Below are positions 8,000 through 16,605 of a stretch of DNA of 64,000 bases, one piece after another; within the stretch, counting starts at the first letter, position 1; each line of letters begins with the position of its first letter. Position numbers and translations under genes: made by a program. Source of the stretch: Ruegeria halocynthiae (lineage in GTDB: Bacteria > Pseudomonadota > Alphaproteobacteria > Rhodobacterales > Rhodobacteraceae). Location of the stretch: the NCBI RefSeq assembly GCF_900106805.1, contig NZ_FNNP01000005.1, forward strand, positions 162,027-226,026, in the 5' to 3' direction. Under the pieces are notes generated by a model. It did no database searches. It worked only from the letters and a program-made list of their open reading frames with translations, and had not been told where the DNA came from.

Positions 8000-9532
8000 C
8001 TAAGGGCGGCGCGGCCCGTCTGGTGTGATCATCCAGTTTGAAAGGGTTTTGTCCATTTTCCGCATCCGGTGACGCAGCATGTCGCGCGTCATACGTGCCA
8101 AAGTGGCCGCATGTTCAGGATGTTCGGCCACATTCTCCAGCTCTCCCTGCCCTTCGCCGTCGAATAATAACGGTGGCAGATCAGCGGCGAATTCGATCAG
8201 GGTGAAGCGGTCATCGCGCAGGATGCACAGGCAACTGTCCTCCAGACCTGTTTCAAGATCACGCTGCCAGCGCGTTGGGTTCAGCGGATCGGCGAAGTCC
8301 AGTTCCGAGAACGAATAGCGGCGCCAGTCGGTCGGCGGCATTGGAGTGGTGTCCTGAATGAACGGCATCAGCGAACGCCCGTTCATTGAATCTGGTATGA
8401 CCTGACCAACCCAGTCGAGAATTGTCGGCACGATATCGATGGATTCCGTCGGCGCATTTACGCGCCTGCCCTGCCCTCCGCCGGGCATGTGGATGATCAG
8501 AGGGGTATGATATGCGGCATCATAAACCGACATTTTTCCCCAACTATGCCGATCCCCCAACATCTCGCCGTGATCGGCGGTCAGTACCAGCAATGTGTTG
8601 TCATACTGCCCGGTCTCTTTCAGGAAAGACACAACGCGGCCAATATGGTGATCCACCTCGGTCGCCAGCCCCAGATAGAGCGCGCGCAGCGTCTGCACCA
8701 CTTCATCTGTCGGTTCGAGATCAGGGAAACCTTCGACGAACCCGGCAACGGTGCTGTTGGCGCGGGTGGGTGCGAAGAACGGATGCAGCGCTTCTTCGGC
8801 CTCGTGTGACGGCAGTCGCAATGGCATCGGCAGCGCAGCGGGGTCATACATCCGATTGTAGGGCGCCGGGGCAACCAACGGCGGATGTGGTCGCAGATAG
8901 GTGAGGTGTGCAAACCATCCCCGGTCATCCTGGGCATAGGCCGGCATGGTTTCCAGAAACCGGTCTGTCAGAAAGGCGGTGTCGCTATCCTCGGCCGCGT
9001 ACATCGCGGGATCATTCAGTGCGGGTTGGCCGCCATCCGGCGCCACTGGTTTGAATACATCGAAATAGTTGTCAAACTCATATCCGCGGTTTTTCAGATG
9101 CGACCGCCATGGAAACGACATCTCCATCCGCATTTCCAGCATTTCCTGAAATCCGGCCATGTGGAATTCATAAGACCTGAGGGCTGGGTCATTCGCATCA
9201 AAAACACGCGGGTCTTGCGATGTATCGGTATATCCAAACAGCATCGGCAGATATCCGGCTTTGCGCATCTCGCTGGCGATGGTCGGTGTGTCGTAGCGTA
9301 AGGGTGTGCCGTTCCGTACGGAACGGTGGTTCATCGCGTATTGTCCGGTCAGTAACGAGGCACGCGATGGGCCGCACGGGTTGGTCACAGAAAAGTGCCG
9401 CGCGAAGGACACGCTGTCTGCCATTAATGCGCGCATATGAGGCAAATCAACATGGCCTTCCAGCGCTCCGAACAGGCAATCCGCCCGCATTTGATCGGTT
9501 ATGATAAACAGAACGTTGCGTTTGGGTGTCAT
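8000..9532 (-). CDS. Sulfatase, probably cytoplasmic
   Basis: This 510-residue protein is a type I (formylglycine) sulfatase that hydrolyses a sulfate ester. The maturation motif is CGPSR, with Cys53 as the residue converted to formylglycine, followed by ASLLTGQ. Metal ligands appear in FIITDQMRAD and LTADHGEMLGD. I start it at 9532, where AGGAGC precedes the ATG on this strand; an upstream in-frame extension of 45 residues looks non-coding. From this start there is no signal peptide, so the substrate is probably an imported sulfated sugar or small ester. A formylglycine-generating enzyme is not in the window. Substrate unknown; sulfated fucose is possible given the convergent operon. Confidence 0.88.
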   Translation of the reverse strand: MTPKRNVLFIITDQMRADCLFGALEGHVDLPHMRALMADSVSFARHFSVTNPCGPSRASLLTGQYAMNHRSVRNGTPLRYDTPTIASEMRKAGYLPMLFGYTDTSQDPRVFDANDPALRSYEFHMAGFQEMLEMRMEMSFPWRSHLKNRGYEFDNYFDVFKPVAPDGGQPALNDPAMYAAEDSDTAFLTDRFLETMPAYAQDDRGWFAHLTYLRPHPPLVAPAPYNRMYDPAALPMPLRLPSHEAEEALHPFFAPTRANSTVAGFVEGFPDLEPTDEVVQTLRALYLGLATEVDHHIGRVVSFLKETGQYDNTLLVLTADHGEMLGDRHSWGKMSVYDAAYHTPLIIHMPGGGQGRRVNAPTESIDIVPTILDWVGQVIPDSMNGRSLMPFIQDTTPMPPTDWRRYSFSELDFADPLNPTRWQRDLETGLEDSCLCILRDDRFTLIEFAADLPPLLFDGEGQGELENVAEHPEHAATLARMTRDMLRHRMRKMDKTLSNWMITPDGPRRP

Positions 9533-9646
9533 ATCCCGGTGCTCCTGATCGCCGGATCGAATCTGGGTATCCGAAAGATTGTTCCTACCCGGATTGCGCT
9601 GCGGCACTGCCCGCTTTGCCCCAGTATTGTGGCAATTACCGCTCAA

Positions 9647-9658
9647 AATCCACAAAAA
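9647..9658 (-). promoter_or_regulatory. Putative DeoR-type operator, copy 1
   Basis: On the minus strand this reads TTTTTGTGGATT, 115 bases upstream of the sulfatase start. The 11 bases TTGTGGATTTT (9645-9655 on this strand) are repeated exactly in front of the DeoR gene. Binding by that regulator is inference. Confidence 0.4.
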
Positions 9659-9705
9659 TCGGCGCAATTCAACTAAAAACGGAACATTGTTGTTGAGTAA
9701 GTTGG

Positions 9706-9717
9706 TTTTTGTGGGTT
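9706..9717 (+). promoter_or_regulatory. Putative DeoR-type operator, copy 2
   Basis: The sequence TTTTTGTGGGTT differs in one base from copy 1 and points the other way, toward the phosphatase operon. The two 9-base cores are exact inverted repeats about 47 bases apart, a layout that would allow a looped or cooperative repressor complex. Confidence 0.4.
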
Positions 9718-9905
9718 AGTGTTGGTGTGCTGTACGGAGATCTGCGAAATTGATGCCTCAGATGTGCTGCGAAATGCGGCATCTCGCATTGACGATACAA
9801 TCAAAAATGCCGGACGCAATGACGATCCGTTACACAACCCGTCGGTCCGTATCATGATGGCATCTCGGACCACTGCCCCGGTATCGCGATGAGGGATGAA
9901 ACCAA

Positions 9906-10709
9906 ATGCTGAATCCGCCCAACGCTGTTGTGCTCCCCGCCACCACTGCAGATATCGCGACCCACGCAACGGAAATCGCCCGTATCGCTGCAGATGCGGC
10001 GCGGGGGTATTTTCGTGGGCGGCTGGGGGTCGAGTTCAAGGCAGATGAAAGCCCGGTTACTCAGGCCGATAAGGGTGTAGAAGCTGTAGTGCGACAGTAT
10101 CTGGCAGATCATTTCCCTGACGATGGCATTTTTGGCGAAGAACAAGGGTTCGAAGGATCGGACCGGCAGAATGTCTGGATCGTCGACCCCATAGATGGGA
10201 CCCGCTCGTTCCTGTCGGGGCATCCACTGTTTGGCTTTCTGCTGGGATATCTCACCGATGGGGTGCCTCGGTTGGGTGTCATCGGTATGCCCGCGCTGGA
10301 CGAGGTTCTGCTTGGTATGAAGGATCAGGGCGCATCGCTGAATGGCAAGCCCGTATCTGTCAGTGCAACGCGCCGGCTGAGCGATGCTGTTCTGTTCGTC
10401 AACGAAGGCGATAAGATTTACCGGGATCATCCGGCCCTATTCGACCGGCTGATGAAATCAGGCCAAACCCGCCGGTTTGCGTATGACTGTTACCCGCACG
10501 CGCTGCTTGCGATGGGCCATGTGGACGCGGTGATCGATTATGACTTGCAACCCTACGATTATCTGCCGGTGACTGCGGTCGTAGAAGCCGCAGGCGGGAT
10601 CATGAGTGATTGGGACGGCAAGCCGCTGAATCTGAATTCGGATGGCCGAGTTATATCTGCCGCTACACCTCAACTACACGCAGAGCTTCTTGAATTGGTG
10701 AACGGATAA
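9906..10709 (+). CDS. Inositol monophosphatase family phosphatase
   Basis: This 267-residue Mg-dependent sugar-phosphate phosphatase has the family's metal sites: SPVTQADKGVE (from residue 49), GEE at residues 77-79, the DPIDGT motif at 94-99, and the late aspartate Asp218 in YDYLPVTAVVEAAGG. Family members act on inositol phosphate, histidinol phosphate, 3'-phosphoadenosine phosphate or arabinose phosphate. It starts a run of four closely packed plus-strand genes and is followed four bases later by a phosphate transporter. This context favours removal of phosphate from an imported sugar phosphate rather than histidine synthesis, but histidinol-phosphatase cannot be excluded. Confidence 0.85.
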   Translation: MLNPPNAVVLPATTADIATHATEIARIAADAARGYFRGRLGVEFKADESPVTQADKGVEAVVRQYLADHFPDDGIFGEEQGFEGSDRQNVWIVDPIDGTRSFLSGHPLFGFLLGYLTDGVPRLGVIGMPALDEVLLGMKDQGASLNGKPVSVSATRRLSDAVLFVNEGDKIYRDHPALFDRLMKSGQTRRFAYDCYPHALLAMGHVDAVIDYDLQPYDYLPVTAVVEAAGGIMSDWDGKPLNLNSDGRVISAATPQLHAELLELVNG

Positions 10710-10713
10710 CGGA

Positions 10714-12414
10714 ATGGCAATTGTCAGTTTCCTCATAAGTCTGGCCGGCGCAACGATGCTGCTGCTTTATGCCGTACGTATGGTGCGCACCGGGATCGAG
10801 CGCAGCTATGGCGCGTCATTTCAGCGGGTGATGACGGGGCAGCGCAGTTATGCGCAGGCCTCGATGGTTGGCCTTGCGATGGCGATTGTGCTGCAAAGCT
10901 CGGCCGCGGTTGCATTGCTGACCTCCGGATTTGCGTCCGGTGGAATGCTGACCTTTTCAACCGGGCTTGCGATCGTTCTGGGCGGAGATCTGGGCTCGGC
11001 GCTGATCATTCAGGTGCTGTCGTTCAGACTGGACTGGCTGGTGCCGATGCTGCTTGCCGTCGGTGGCTACCTTTTCGTCAAAACCGAGGCCAAGAAATCG
11101 CGACAGCTGGGCCGTATTCTGATGGGTATCGCGTTCATCCTGATTTCGCTGCGCTTTCTGCGCGAGGCGATGGACCCGATCCGGGACAGCGCCTTTCTGC
11201 CCGCCATCGCCGAATATCTGGCACGCGACTACATCACCGCATTTCTGGTCGGCGGGGCACTGGCTTTCGTCATGCATTCTTCGGTTGCGGCAATCTTGAT
11301 GTGCGTGACGCTGGTGCAGATCGGGGCGATCCCCTTTACCGCCGGCTTGTCGCTGGTGCTGGGCGCGAATTTCGGGTCCGCCTTTATCCCGGTCTGGTTG
11401 ACCCGTGGCATGACACTTTCGGCCCGCCGCATCCCGTTCGCCAATCTGGCCCTGCGTGGCAGCTGGTCGATTGTGTCGCTGTTTGCCGCAAATCTCGCTT
11501 TGCGGGCCGGGGTGCTCGGAGATTTGCAAGGTGGCCAGATGCTGGTGAATGCGCATTTGGTGTTCAACACCTCGCTTCTGCTTTTGGCGTTACCCTTCTG
11601 CGGCATGTTGCGCGCTCCGTTCGAGAACTTGTTTCCTGACCCGAAAGGCAACGATAGCAATGCTCAGCCCGGGCAACCGATCAGTGCACTGGACTTCGAT
11701 ACGATCGGCAGGCCCAACCAGGCTCTTTCCAGCCTCAAGCGTGAGTTGTTGAGGATGAGCGACATGGTTGCTTCGATGTTCCGCCCCGCGCTGGAACTTT
11801 ATCGCAGCGGGGACAAAGAACAGATCCGGGCAATCCGAGAGATGGATGCGGATGTAAACAACTGCCTGTCCGGTATCCGGAAATATGTCGCGGCGATTCC
11901 GGCAGATGCATTCGGCAAGGACAATGCCAAGGTCGCGCGGGATCTGATGGAATACGCCATCCGGCTGGAAACCGCAGGCGACGTGGTGGCCAAACGCCTG
12001 ACCGTGCTGGCGGATGATATGCGCAAAAAAGGGGCCTCGTTCTCGAAAGAAGGCTGGTTGGAACTGGTTGAGATGCACGAGGGCATTCTGGCCAATCTGA
12101 AACTAGCCTCGAACGTGCTGATTTCGGATGATCTGGAAAGCGCCCGGCTTCTGAGCCTGGAAAAGACCGAAATTAAGCGGGCCGAGCGCGACAGTCGCAA
12201 GCGTCACCTGAAACGCCTGCAGCATGGCAGCGCGGAAAGCTTTGAGACCAGCGATATCCATCTCGAGACGCTGCGCGCCTTTCGCGAATTCAACAGCCAT
12301 ATCGCGGCAGTCGCCTATCCGATCCTGTATCGCAATGGACAATTGCTTGAAACGCGACTGATCGAGGAACTGCCGCAGATGGAACGGGATGCTGAAGCGG
12401 AGCTTAAACGGTGA
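10714..12414 (+). CDS. Na/Pi cotransporter family protein with C-terminal PhoU-like domain
   Basis: This 566-residue membrane protein has the two inverted QSS-type repeats of the NptA/YjbB family (VLQSSAAVALLT at about residue 50 and VMHSSVAAILM at about residue 190) within eight or more hydrophobic segments. From about residue 340 to the end it is a soluble helical domain like PhoU. Bacterial members move phosphate with sodium, and E. coli YjbB is known to export phosphate. Placed four bases after a sugar phosphatase, it may discharge the phosphate that enzyme releases. Its stop overlaps the GTG start of the next small ORF. Confidence 0.88.
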   Translation: MAIVSFLISLAGATMLLLYAVRMVRTGIERSYGASFQRVMTGQRSYAQASMVGLAMAIVLQSSAAVALLTSGFASGGMLTFSTGLAIVLGGDLGSALIIQVLSFRLDWLVPMLLAVGGYLFVKTEAKKSRQLGRILMGIAFILISLRFLREAMDPIRDSAFLPAIAEYLARDYITAFLVGGALAFVMHSSVAAILMCVTLVQIGAIPFTAGLSLVLGANFGSAFIPVWLTRGMTLSARRIPFANLALRGSWSIVSLFAANLALRAGVLGDLQGGQMLVNAHLVFNTSLLLLALPFCGMLRAPFENLFPDPKGNDSNAQPGQPISALDFDTIGRPNQALSSLKRELLRMSDMVASMFRPALELYRSGDKEQIRAIREMDADVNNCLSGIRKYVAAIPADAFGKDNAKVARDLMEYAIRLETAGDVVAKRLTVLADDMRKKGASFSKEGWLELVEMHEGILANLKLASNVLISDDLESARLLSLEKTEIKRAERDSRKRHLKRLQHGSAESFETSDIHLETLRAFREFNSHIAAVAYPILYRNGQLLETRLIEELPQMERDAEAELKR

Positions 12415-12551
12415 TCGGTCTAGTCGATATTGTGAAGGAGCGGGCAGGCCCCGAACCCGACAAAGGTGCGATCATCGATCCGCCCTGCGAAGATAGCCCG
12501 ATCACATTCACAGAAGAAATCCTGACTGAGCAGTTTTCAAAGGCAATCTGA
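12411..12551 (+). CDS. Small translationally coupled ORF, 46 residues
   Basis: A GTG at 12411 overlaps the stop of the phosphate transporter gene in a GTGA junction. The frame stays open for 46 codons to TGA at 12549, two bases before the GTG start of the EamA gene. The peptide is acidic and proline-containing (KERAGPEPDKGAIIDPP, then ITFTEEILTEQFSKAI), with a single cysteine and no membrane segment. I do not recognise a family. The overlap at one end and tight junction at the other suggest it is translated; it could also be the remnant of a longer gene. Confidence 0.45.
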   Translation: MIGLVDIVKERAGPEPDKGAIIDPPCEDSPITFTEEILTEQFSKAI

Positions 12552-12553
12552 CC

Positions 12554-13393
12554 GTGAGCATCGGCATCGTTCTCATAATTCTTGCCGCGGCACTGCTACA
12601 TGCGATCTGGAACACCGTCGTCAAAGCCGCAACGGACCGGACCGTTACGCTGGGACTGGTGGCACTGGGTCATGTGATCCCAGGGGCGCTGATGGTGGTG
12701 GTGCTTCCGCTGCCCGAAGTCGAAAGCCTGCCATATCTGGCTGGCTCCACAGTCGTTCACTTCGGATATTTCTATATGCTGAATCAGGCCTATCGGCACG
12801 GTGATCTCAGTGTGGTTTATCCGATTGCGCGCGGAGTTGTCCCAGCACTGGTCGCGCTTTGGGCGGTGATCTTTGCGGGTGAGCATTTGCCGACACAGGC
12901 CTGGTTCGGGATCGCGGTGATTGCCATAGGAATCCAGATGTCCAGCTGGTCGGTTCTGAGACAGGGGGTCGGTCGGGCGTCGCTGGTTTTCGCGCTGGGG
13001 ACCGGATTTTGCATCTCTATCTACTCGCTTGTGGATGGTCTGGGCGTACGGGTGTCGGGCAACATCCTGAGCTACTGGGCGTGGCATTCAGTGCTGCATA
13101 TCTTTCTCGTCGGTTTCGTGGCCCTGCGCCGAGGCACCCAATTGTTGGCGCTGCCGTTGCGAACATGGGTTGTTGGGATTGCAGGCGGCATGGTGTCGAT
13201 GACGGCATACGGCCTTGTGCTTTATGCCAAGAATTTTGCCCCGCTTGGGGTTGTGTCGGCTCTGCGCGAGACTTCGGTGATCTTTGCGGCCATGATCGGG
13301 TTTTTGTTCTTGGGCGAAGGCAACCCCCTGCGCCGGTTGCTTGCCGCAGTAATGATGGCGGTGGGCGTGACGATGATCGCACTGTCGTCGTGA
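12554..13393 (+). CDS. EamA/DMT-family transporter
   Basis: This 279-residue inner-membrane protein has about ten hydrophobic helices in two EamA repeats, for example IGIVLIILAAALLHAIWNT at the start and SALRETSVIFAAMIGFLF in the second repeat. The drug/metabolite transporter superfamily exports metabolites or takes up small organic solutes; substrate cannot be read. The start is GTG at 12554, two bases after the small ORF. It ends the four-gene unit that begins with the phosphatase. It might export an end product of the pathway, but that is only context. Confidence 0.88.
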   Translation: MSIGIVLIILAAALLHAIWNTVVKAATDRTVTLGLVALGHVIPGALMVVVLPLPEVESLPYLAGSTVVHFGYFYMLNQAYRHGDLSVVYPIARGVVPALVALWAVIFAGEHLPTQAWFGIAVIAIGIQMSSWSVLRQGVGRASLVFALGTGFCISIYSLVDGLGVRVSGNILSYWAWHSVLHIFLVGFVALRRGTQLLALPLRTWVVGIAGGMVSMTAYGLVLYAKNFAPLGVVSALRETSVIFAAMIGFLFLGEGNPLRRLLAAVMMAVGVTMIALSS

Positions 13394-13514
13394 ATCTGTG
13401 TTGCTCTGCGTTGGTTGATTCTTGGGAAGGTCCATAAACCTGCCCGCCGGATCACAGCAATAAGCCGGTTGATAAGGCTAAATTGACCGAAAAAAGCAAA
13501 AAAACAAAAATTGT

Positions 13515-13548
13515 CGCAAAAGATTTACATTTATTGTGGATTTTTGCG
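13515..13548 (+). promoter_or_regulatory. Putative operator upstream of the DeoR gene
   Basis: An AT-rich segment holds a 7-base inverted repeat, CGCAAAA at 13515-13521 and TTTTGCG at 13542-13548. Inside it is TTATTGTGGATT (13531-13542), the third copy of the motif found twice in front of the sulfatase and phosphatase genes. It lies 24 bases before the DeoR start, so autoregulation is likely. Confidence 0.42.
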
Positions 13549-13571
13549 CGGAAATATGACCGAGTTCAGAT

Positions 13572-14486
13572 ATGGATGATGACAGCATAACCATCCCACA
13601 TCGCGGCAGAGAGTTGCTGGATGTACTTGCACGGCTGGGTGGTTCCGCACGCAACACTCAGATTGCTCAGATCATGGATGTCTCTGAGGAAACGGTTCGC
13701 CGACTGGTCAAGGCATTGGCGCGGGCGAACAAGGTCGAGCGTGTGCATGGCGGCACCTATCTGTCGCGCGCGCAGGATACGCCGATGTTCTCGGGCGCGC
13801 TGGAACACAATGCTGATGAAAAAACCGATATTGCCAAGCGTGTCTGCGGGCTGCTTGAAGATGAGATGGTGCTGTTTATCACCGTTGGGTCGACCATGAC
13901 TCACGTGGCCGAGCAATTGCGCGAACTGCGTGGTTTGACGGTCGTCAGCAACTCATTGTCTGTTGTCGCGTCCTTGGCCGATCATAATGGCACCAGGGCG
14001 ATTTTGGCGGGGGGCGAAGTGATCCGGTCCGAGCGGGGCAGCTTTGGTCGAGCAGCCGAAGAGCTGGCGTGCCAATACAGCTATGATGCGGTGATCTGCG
14101 GCGCTGATGCGCTGTCTCTGGTTGGTGGTGTATTGGCGTCCAATCCGCTTGAGGCTGATTTGATCCGCGCGTTGCGGCGAAACACGTATCGCATGATCGT
14201 AGCAGCGGATCACACGAAATTCGGCGCGAAAGCTGCTAACGTGTCCTGTCCGTTCGATAAGGTGACCGATCTGGTGACAGATGGCGCCCTGCCAGATGCA
14301 TTTGTTCCGGTTCTCAAAGAGGCCGGGGTCAAAGCGCATATCGTCTCGCAATGCGAAACCGCAGGCAGCAAGATGGCCGCTGAGACCGGACGTGAAAGAG
14401 CAGCGCCGCGGAAACGAAAGAAGAACCGGGAAACAACAGATAGCAAAGCCGGAAAATCGGGTTCTCGGAAACGCAAAACGCAATAA
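13572..14486 (+). CDS. DeoR/GlpR-family transcriptional regulator with basic tail
   Basis: This 304-residue regulator has an N-terminal winged helix (about residues 8-60, including SEETVRRLVKALARANKVERVHGG cut by the usual wing) and a C-terminal DeoR sensor domain (VLFITVGSTMTHVA, NSLSVVASL, CGADAL, AADHTKFG). DeoR sensors usually bind phosphorylated sugars, which matches the phosphatase in the neighbourhood. The last 35 or so residues are an unusual lysine/arginine-rich tail, RKRKKNRETT through GSRKRKTQ. It lies 18 bases before the binding-protein gene, whose AGGGAGGAAAC ribosome site is strong, so it is cotranscribed with the transporter. Confidence 0.88.
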   Translation: MDDDSITIPHRGRELLDVLARLGGSARNTQIAQIMDVSEETVRRLVKALARANKVERVHGGTYLSRAQDTPMFSGALEHNADEKTDIAKRVCGLLEDEMVLFITVGSTMTHVAEQLRELRGLTVVSNSLSVVASLADHNGTRAILAGGEVIRSERGSFGRAAEELACQYSYDAVICGADALSLVGGVLASNPLEADLIRALRRNTYRMIVAADHTKFGAKAANVSCPFDKVTDLVTDGALPDAFVPVLKEAGVKAHIVSQCETAGSKMAAETGRERAAPRKRKKNRETTDSKAGKSGSRKRKTQ

Positions 14487-14504
14487 AAATCCTAGGGAGG
14501 AAAC

Positions 14505-16544
14505 ATGAAACAGCTACTTATGTCAGGTGTGGCCCTTGCCACACTCGGAGGGGCCGCATGGGCCAATTGCCCTGCTGCGACCGTGGCCGATATGCAAGGC
14601 GTGTCGGCCGGTGCCTATCCGCAGCAGTTTGATCTGTCCGAATTCCAGTCGGCTGCAAACTGTACGCTCAGCATTGCCGAAAACCCTGCCATTGGTGATC
14701 TGAACGGGATGATCCGTGGCAACGGCGACTTACCCGCAGTGGCGGATCGTCTGCCTTCTGAACCTCTGGTCATCGTCCCGTATGGTTCGATCGGTCAGTA
14801 TGGCGGTGTTCTGGACGCGCTGTCCAACGCCACGGAAAGCGGGACATCAGATTTCCTGTCCGTACGCCACGTGAATCTGTTCCGGTATTCTGACGACCTT
14901 CAGACCCTGGTGCCCAATGTGGCCAAATCCTGGGAGTGGAATGATGACTTCACCGAGCTGACCGTGAACCTGCGTGAAGGTCACAAATGGTCGGACGGCG
15001 CGCCCTTCACCTCGGCTGATGTTGTGTTCTGGTACGACAACCTGATGATGGACACCAACGTCATTGCCGAGGCGAAAGATTATGCGCTTGCAGGCGGCGA
15101 ACCCATCAAGGTCGAAGCCGTGGACGACACAACCGTCCGCTTCACCCTTGCCGCGCCCAAGCCGGGCCTGACAGAGACGTTCTCGTTCACCTATGTGCAG
15201 CCCTATCAGCCCAAGCATTTCTTTGAAAAGTTCCACCCGGCACTGGATGAGAATGCCGACGCCAACGCGCAGGCGCTTGGCTATGAAAACGGGTACGAGC
15301 TGATCAAGGCATACTACGGCAACTCAGACTGGATGGACACGCCGTCGCCAATGCTGACCGCGGGTGACAAGCTGGCGGGTCTTCCGACCGACACCATGCC
15401 GACCTTGGAAAGCCATATCCTTGTGAAGGAAAGCACCGAGGGCCGTCACTATGTGGCCAACCCCTATTTCTTCCAGGTCGATACGCAGGGTAACCAGCTA
15501 CCCTACATCTCGGAGATGGATGAAACCTATGTTCCGGATGAAGAAGTCCGCACGCTCAAGCTGCTAAACGGCGAGGTCGATTATAAGTCACAGGGTGTAA
15601 ACCTGACCTCCGCTCCAGTGCTGCTGGAGGGTCAGGAAAACGGCAATTACACGCTCGAAGTGAAGCCTTCGATTGGGTATCCGGTTCTGACGTTCAACGT
15701 GACCGCTGAAGACGAAGCAAAACGGGCAATCTTTAATGACATCCGGTTCAGAACCGCGATGTCTGTAGCAATGGACCGTGACCAATTGAATGAGGTTGTC
15801 GCCTTTGGGCTCGGAACGCCGACGCAATACATTGGCTTCTCACCGCGTCCTGATTTCATCGAGGAAAAATGGGCGAACCATGAGATTGCGTTTGACGCAG
15901 ACCGTGCCAATGCATTGCTGGACGAGATCGGCCTGGTCGACAAGGACGGCGATGGCTTCCGCGATCTGCCGAGCGGCGATCCGTTTGTACTGGACTGGCA
16001 ATTCTCAACCCAACCCGCGTCGGCGCAGCTGATCGAACTGATCGCCCAGAACTGGAAAGACGTAGGCGTCAACACGGCAATCAAAGAGGTCACCTCGGAC
16101 GAGTTCCGTGCTGCGCAAACGGCAAACTCGCTTGATATGGGTTTGTGGCTGAAAAGCCAGCCTGCGGGGTCGATCCTTGGCGATGGCGAAATCTGGGTGC
16201 CCCCATTCGATGGATATTTCGACGTGCGTACAGGTATGCTGTGGGCTGAATACATCAGCTCGAACGGCGAAAACGGCGTTGAACCTCCGGCTTGGGTTGC
16301 TGATCTGAAGGCTGCTTTGGATACATACCAGTCCAGCGCACCGGGCTCTGATGCCTCTGTTTCCGCGGCACAGAAGATGGTCGAGATCATGACCGGAGAG
16401 CTGCTGTTTCTGGGCACGGTCAACGCCCCAGCGCCGATCTATCACTCGAACAACCTGCAGAACTTTACCGAGTTCAAAACGCAGTCTTACGAGTTCTATC
16501 GGACCTATCCCTACCGCCCTGCTCAGTGGTGGCTGAGCGAGTAA
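14505..16544 (+). CDS. Peptide-family ABC transporter substrate-binding protein (SBP family 5)
   Basis: This 679-residue periplasmic binding protein has a signal peptide with cleavage expected after about residue 20 (GAAWA). Family-5 signatures include WSDGAPFTSADVVFWYDN and VAMDRDQLNEVVAFG. It is longer than ordinary dipeptide- or oligopeptide-binding proteins (about 500-540), a size shared with AgpA of Sinorhizobium, which binds alpha-galactosides. Peptide-family importers also carry agrocinopines and sugar phosphates. The DeoR regulator and phosphatase upstream favour a carbohydrate ligand over a peptide. A stem-loop follows the stop codon. Confidence 0.88.
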   Translation: MKQLLMSGVALATLGGAAWANCPAATVADMQGVSAGAYPQQFDLSEFQSAANCTLSIAENPAIGDLNGMIRGNGDLPAVADRLPSEPLVIVPYGSIGQYGGVLDALSNATESGTSDFLSVRHVNLFRYSDDLQTLVPNVAKSWEWNDDFTELTVNLREGHKWSDGAPFTSADVVFWYDNLMMDTNVIAEAKDYALAGGEPIKVEAVDDTTVRFTLAAPKPGLTETFSFTYVQPYQPKHFFEKFHPALDENADANAQALGYENGYELIKAYYGNSDWMDTPSPMLTAGDKLAGLPTDTMPTLESHILVKESTEGRHYVANPYFFQVDTQGNQLPYISEMDETYVPDEEVRTLKLLNGEVDYKSQGVNLTSAPVLLEGQENGNYTLEVKPSIGYPVLTFNVTAEDEAKRAIFNDIRFRTAMSVAMDRDQLNEVVAFGLGTPTQYIGFSPRPDFIEEKWANHEIAFDADRANALLDEIGLVDKDGDGFRDLPSGDPFVLDWQFSTQPASAQLIELIAQNWKDVGVNTAIKEVTSDEFRAAQTANSLDMGLWLKSQPAGSILGDGEIWVPPFDGYFDVRTGMLWAEYISSNGENGVEPPAWVADLKAALDTYQSSAPGSDASVSAAQKMVEIMTGELLFLGTVNAPAPIYHSNNLQNFTEFKTQSYEFYRTYPYRPAQWWLSE

Positions 16545-16559
16545 GGTTCAGAAGACAAG

Positions 16560-16583
16560 AAGGTGGGCGCCCGCGCCCGCCTT
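16560..16583 (+). other. Intercistronic stem-loop after the binding-protein gene
   Basis: AAGGTGGGCGC pairs with GCGCCCGCCTT (one G-T pair), forming a GC-rich hairpin 16 bases after the stop codon. No T-run follows. Such hairpins commonly protect the binding-protein message and lower permease expression; that role is inferred. Confidence 0.6.
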
Positions 16584-16605
16584 CGCGCATCCCGCGGGGA
16601 CAGAT

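Larger units (their letters stand above)
9533..9905. promoter_or_regulatory. Divergent intergenic region between sulfatase and phosphatase genes
   Basis: This 373-base gap should hold the promoters of both divergent genes. It is AT-richer around 9640-9720, where two inverted copies of the CCACAAAAA motif lie (9650-9658, and as its complement at 9706-9714). An open frame from GTG 9719 to TGA 9892 (57 codons) runs toward the phosphatase gene, but it has no clear ribosome binding site, little codon bias and no family I recognise, so I do not call it a gene. Confidence 0.5.

Noticed and set aside
9719..9892. A 57-codon GTG-started frame before the phosphatase gene
   Set aside because: No ribosome site, little codon bias and no known family; more likely leader or promoter sequence.
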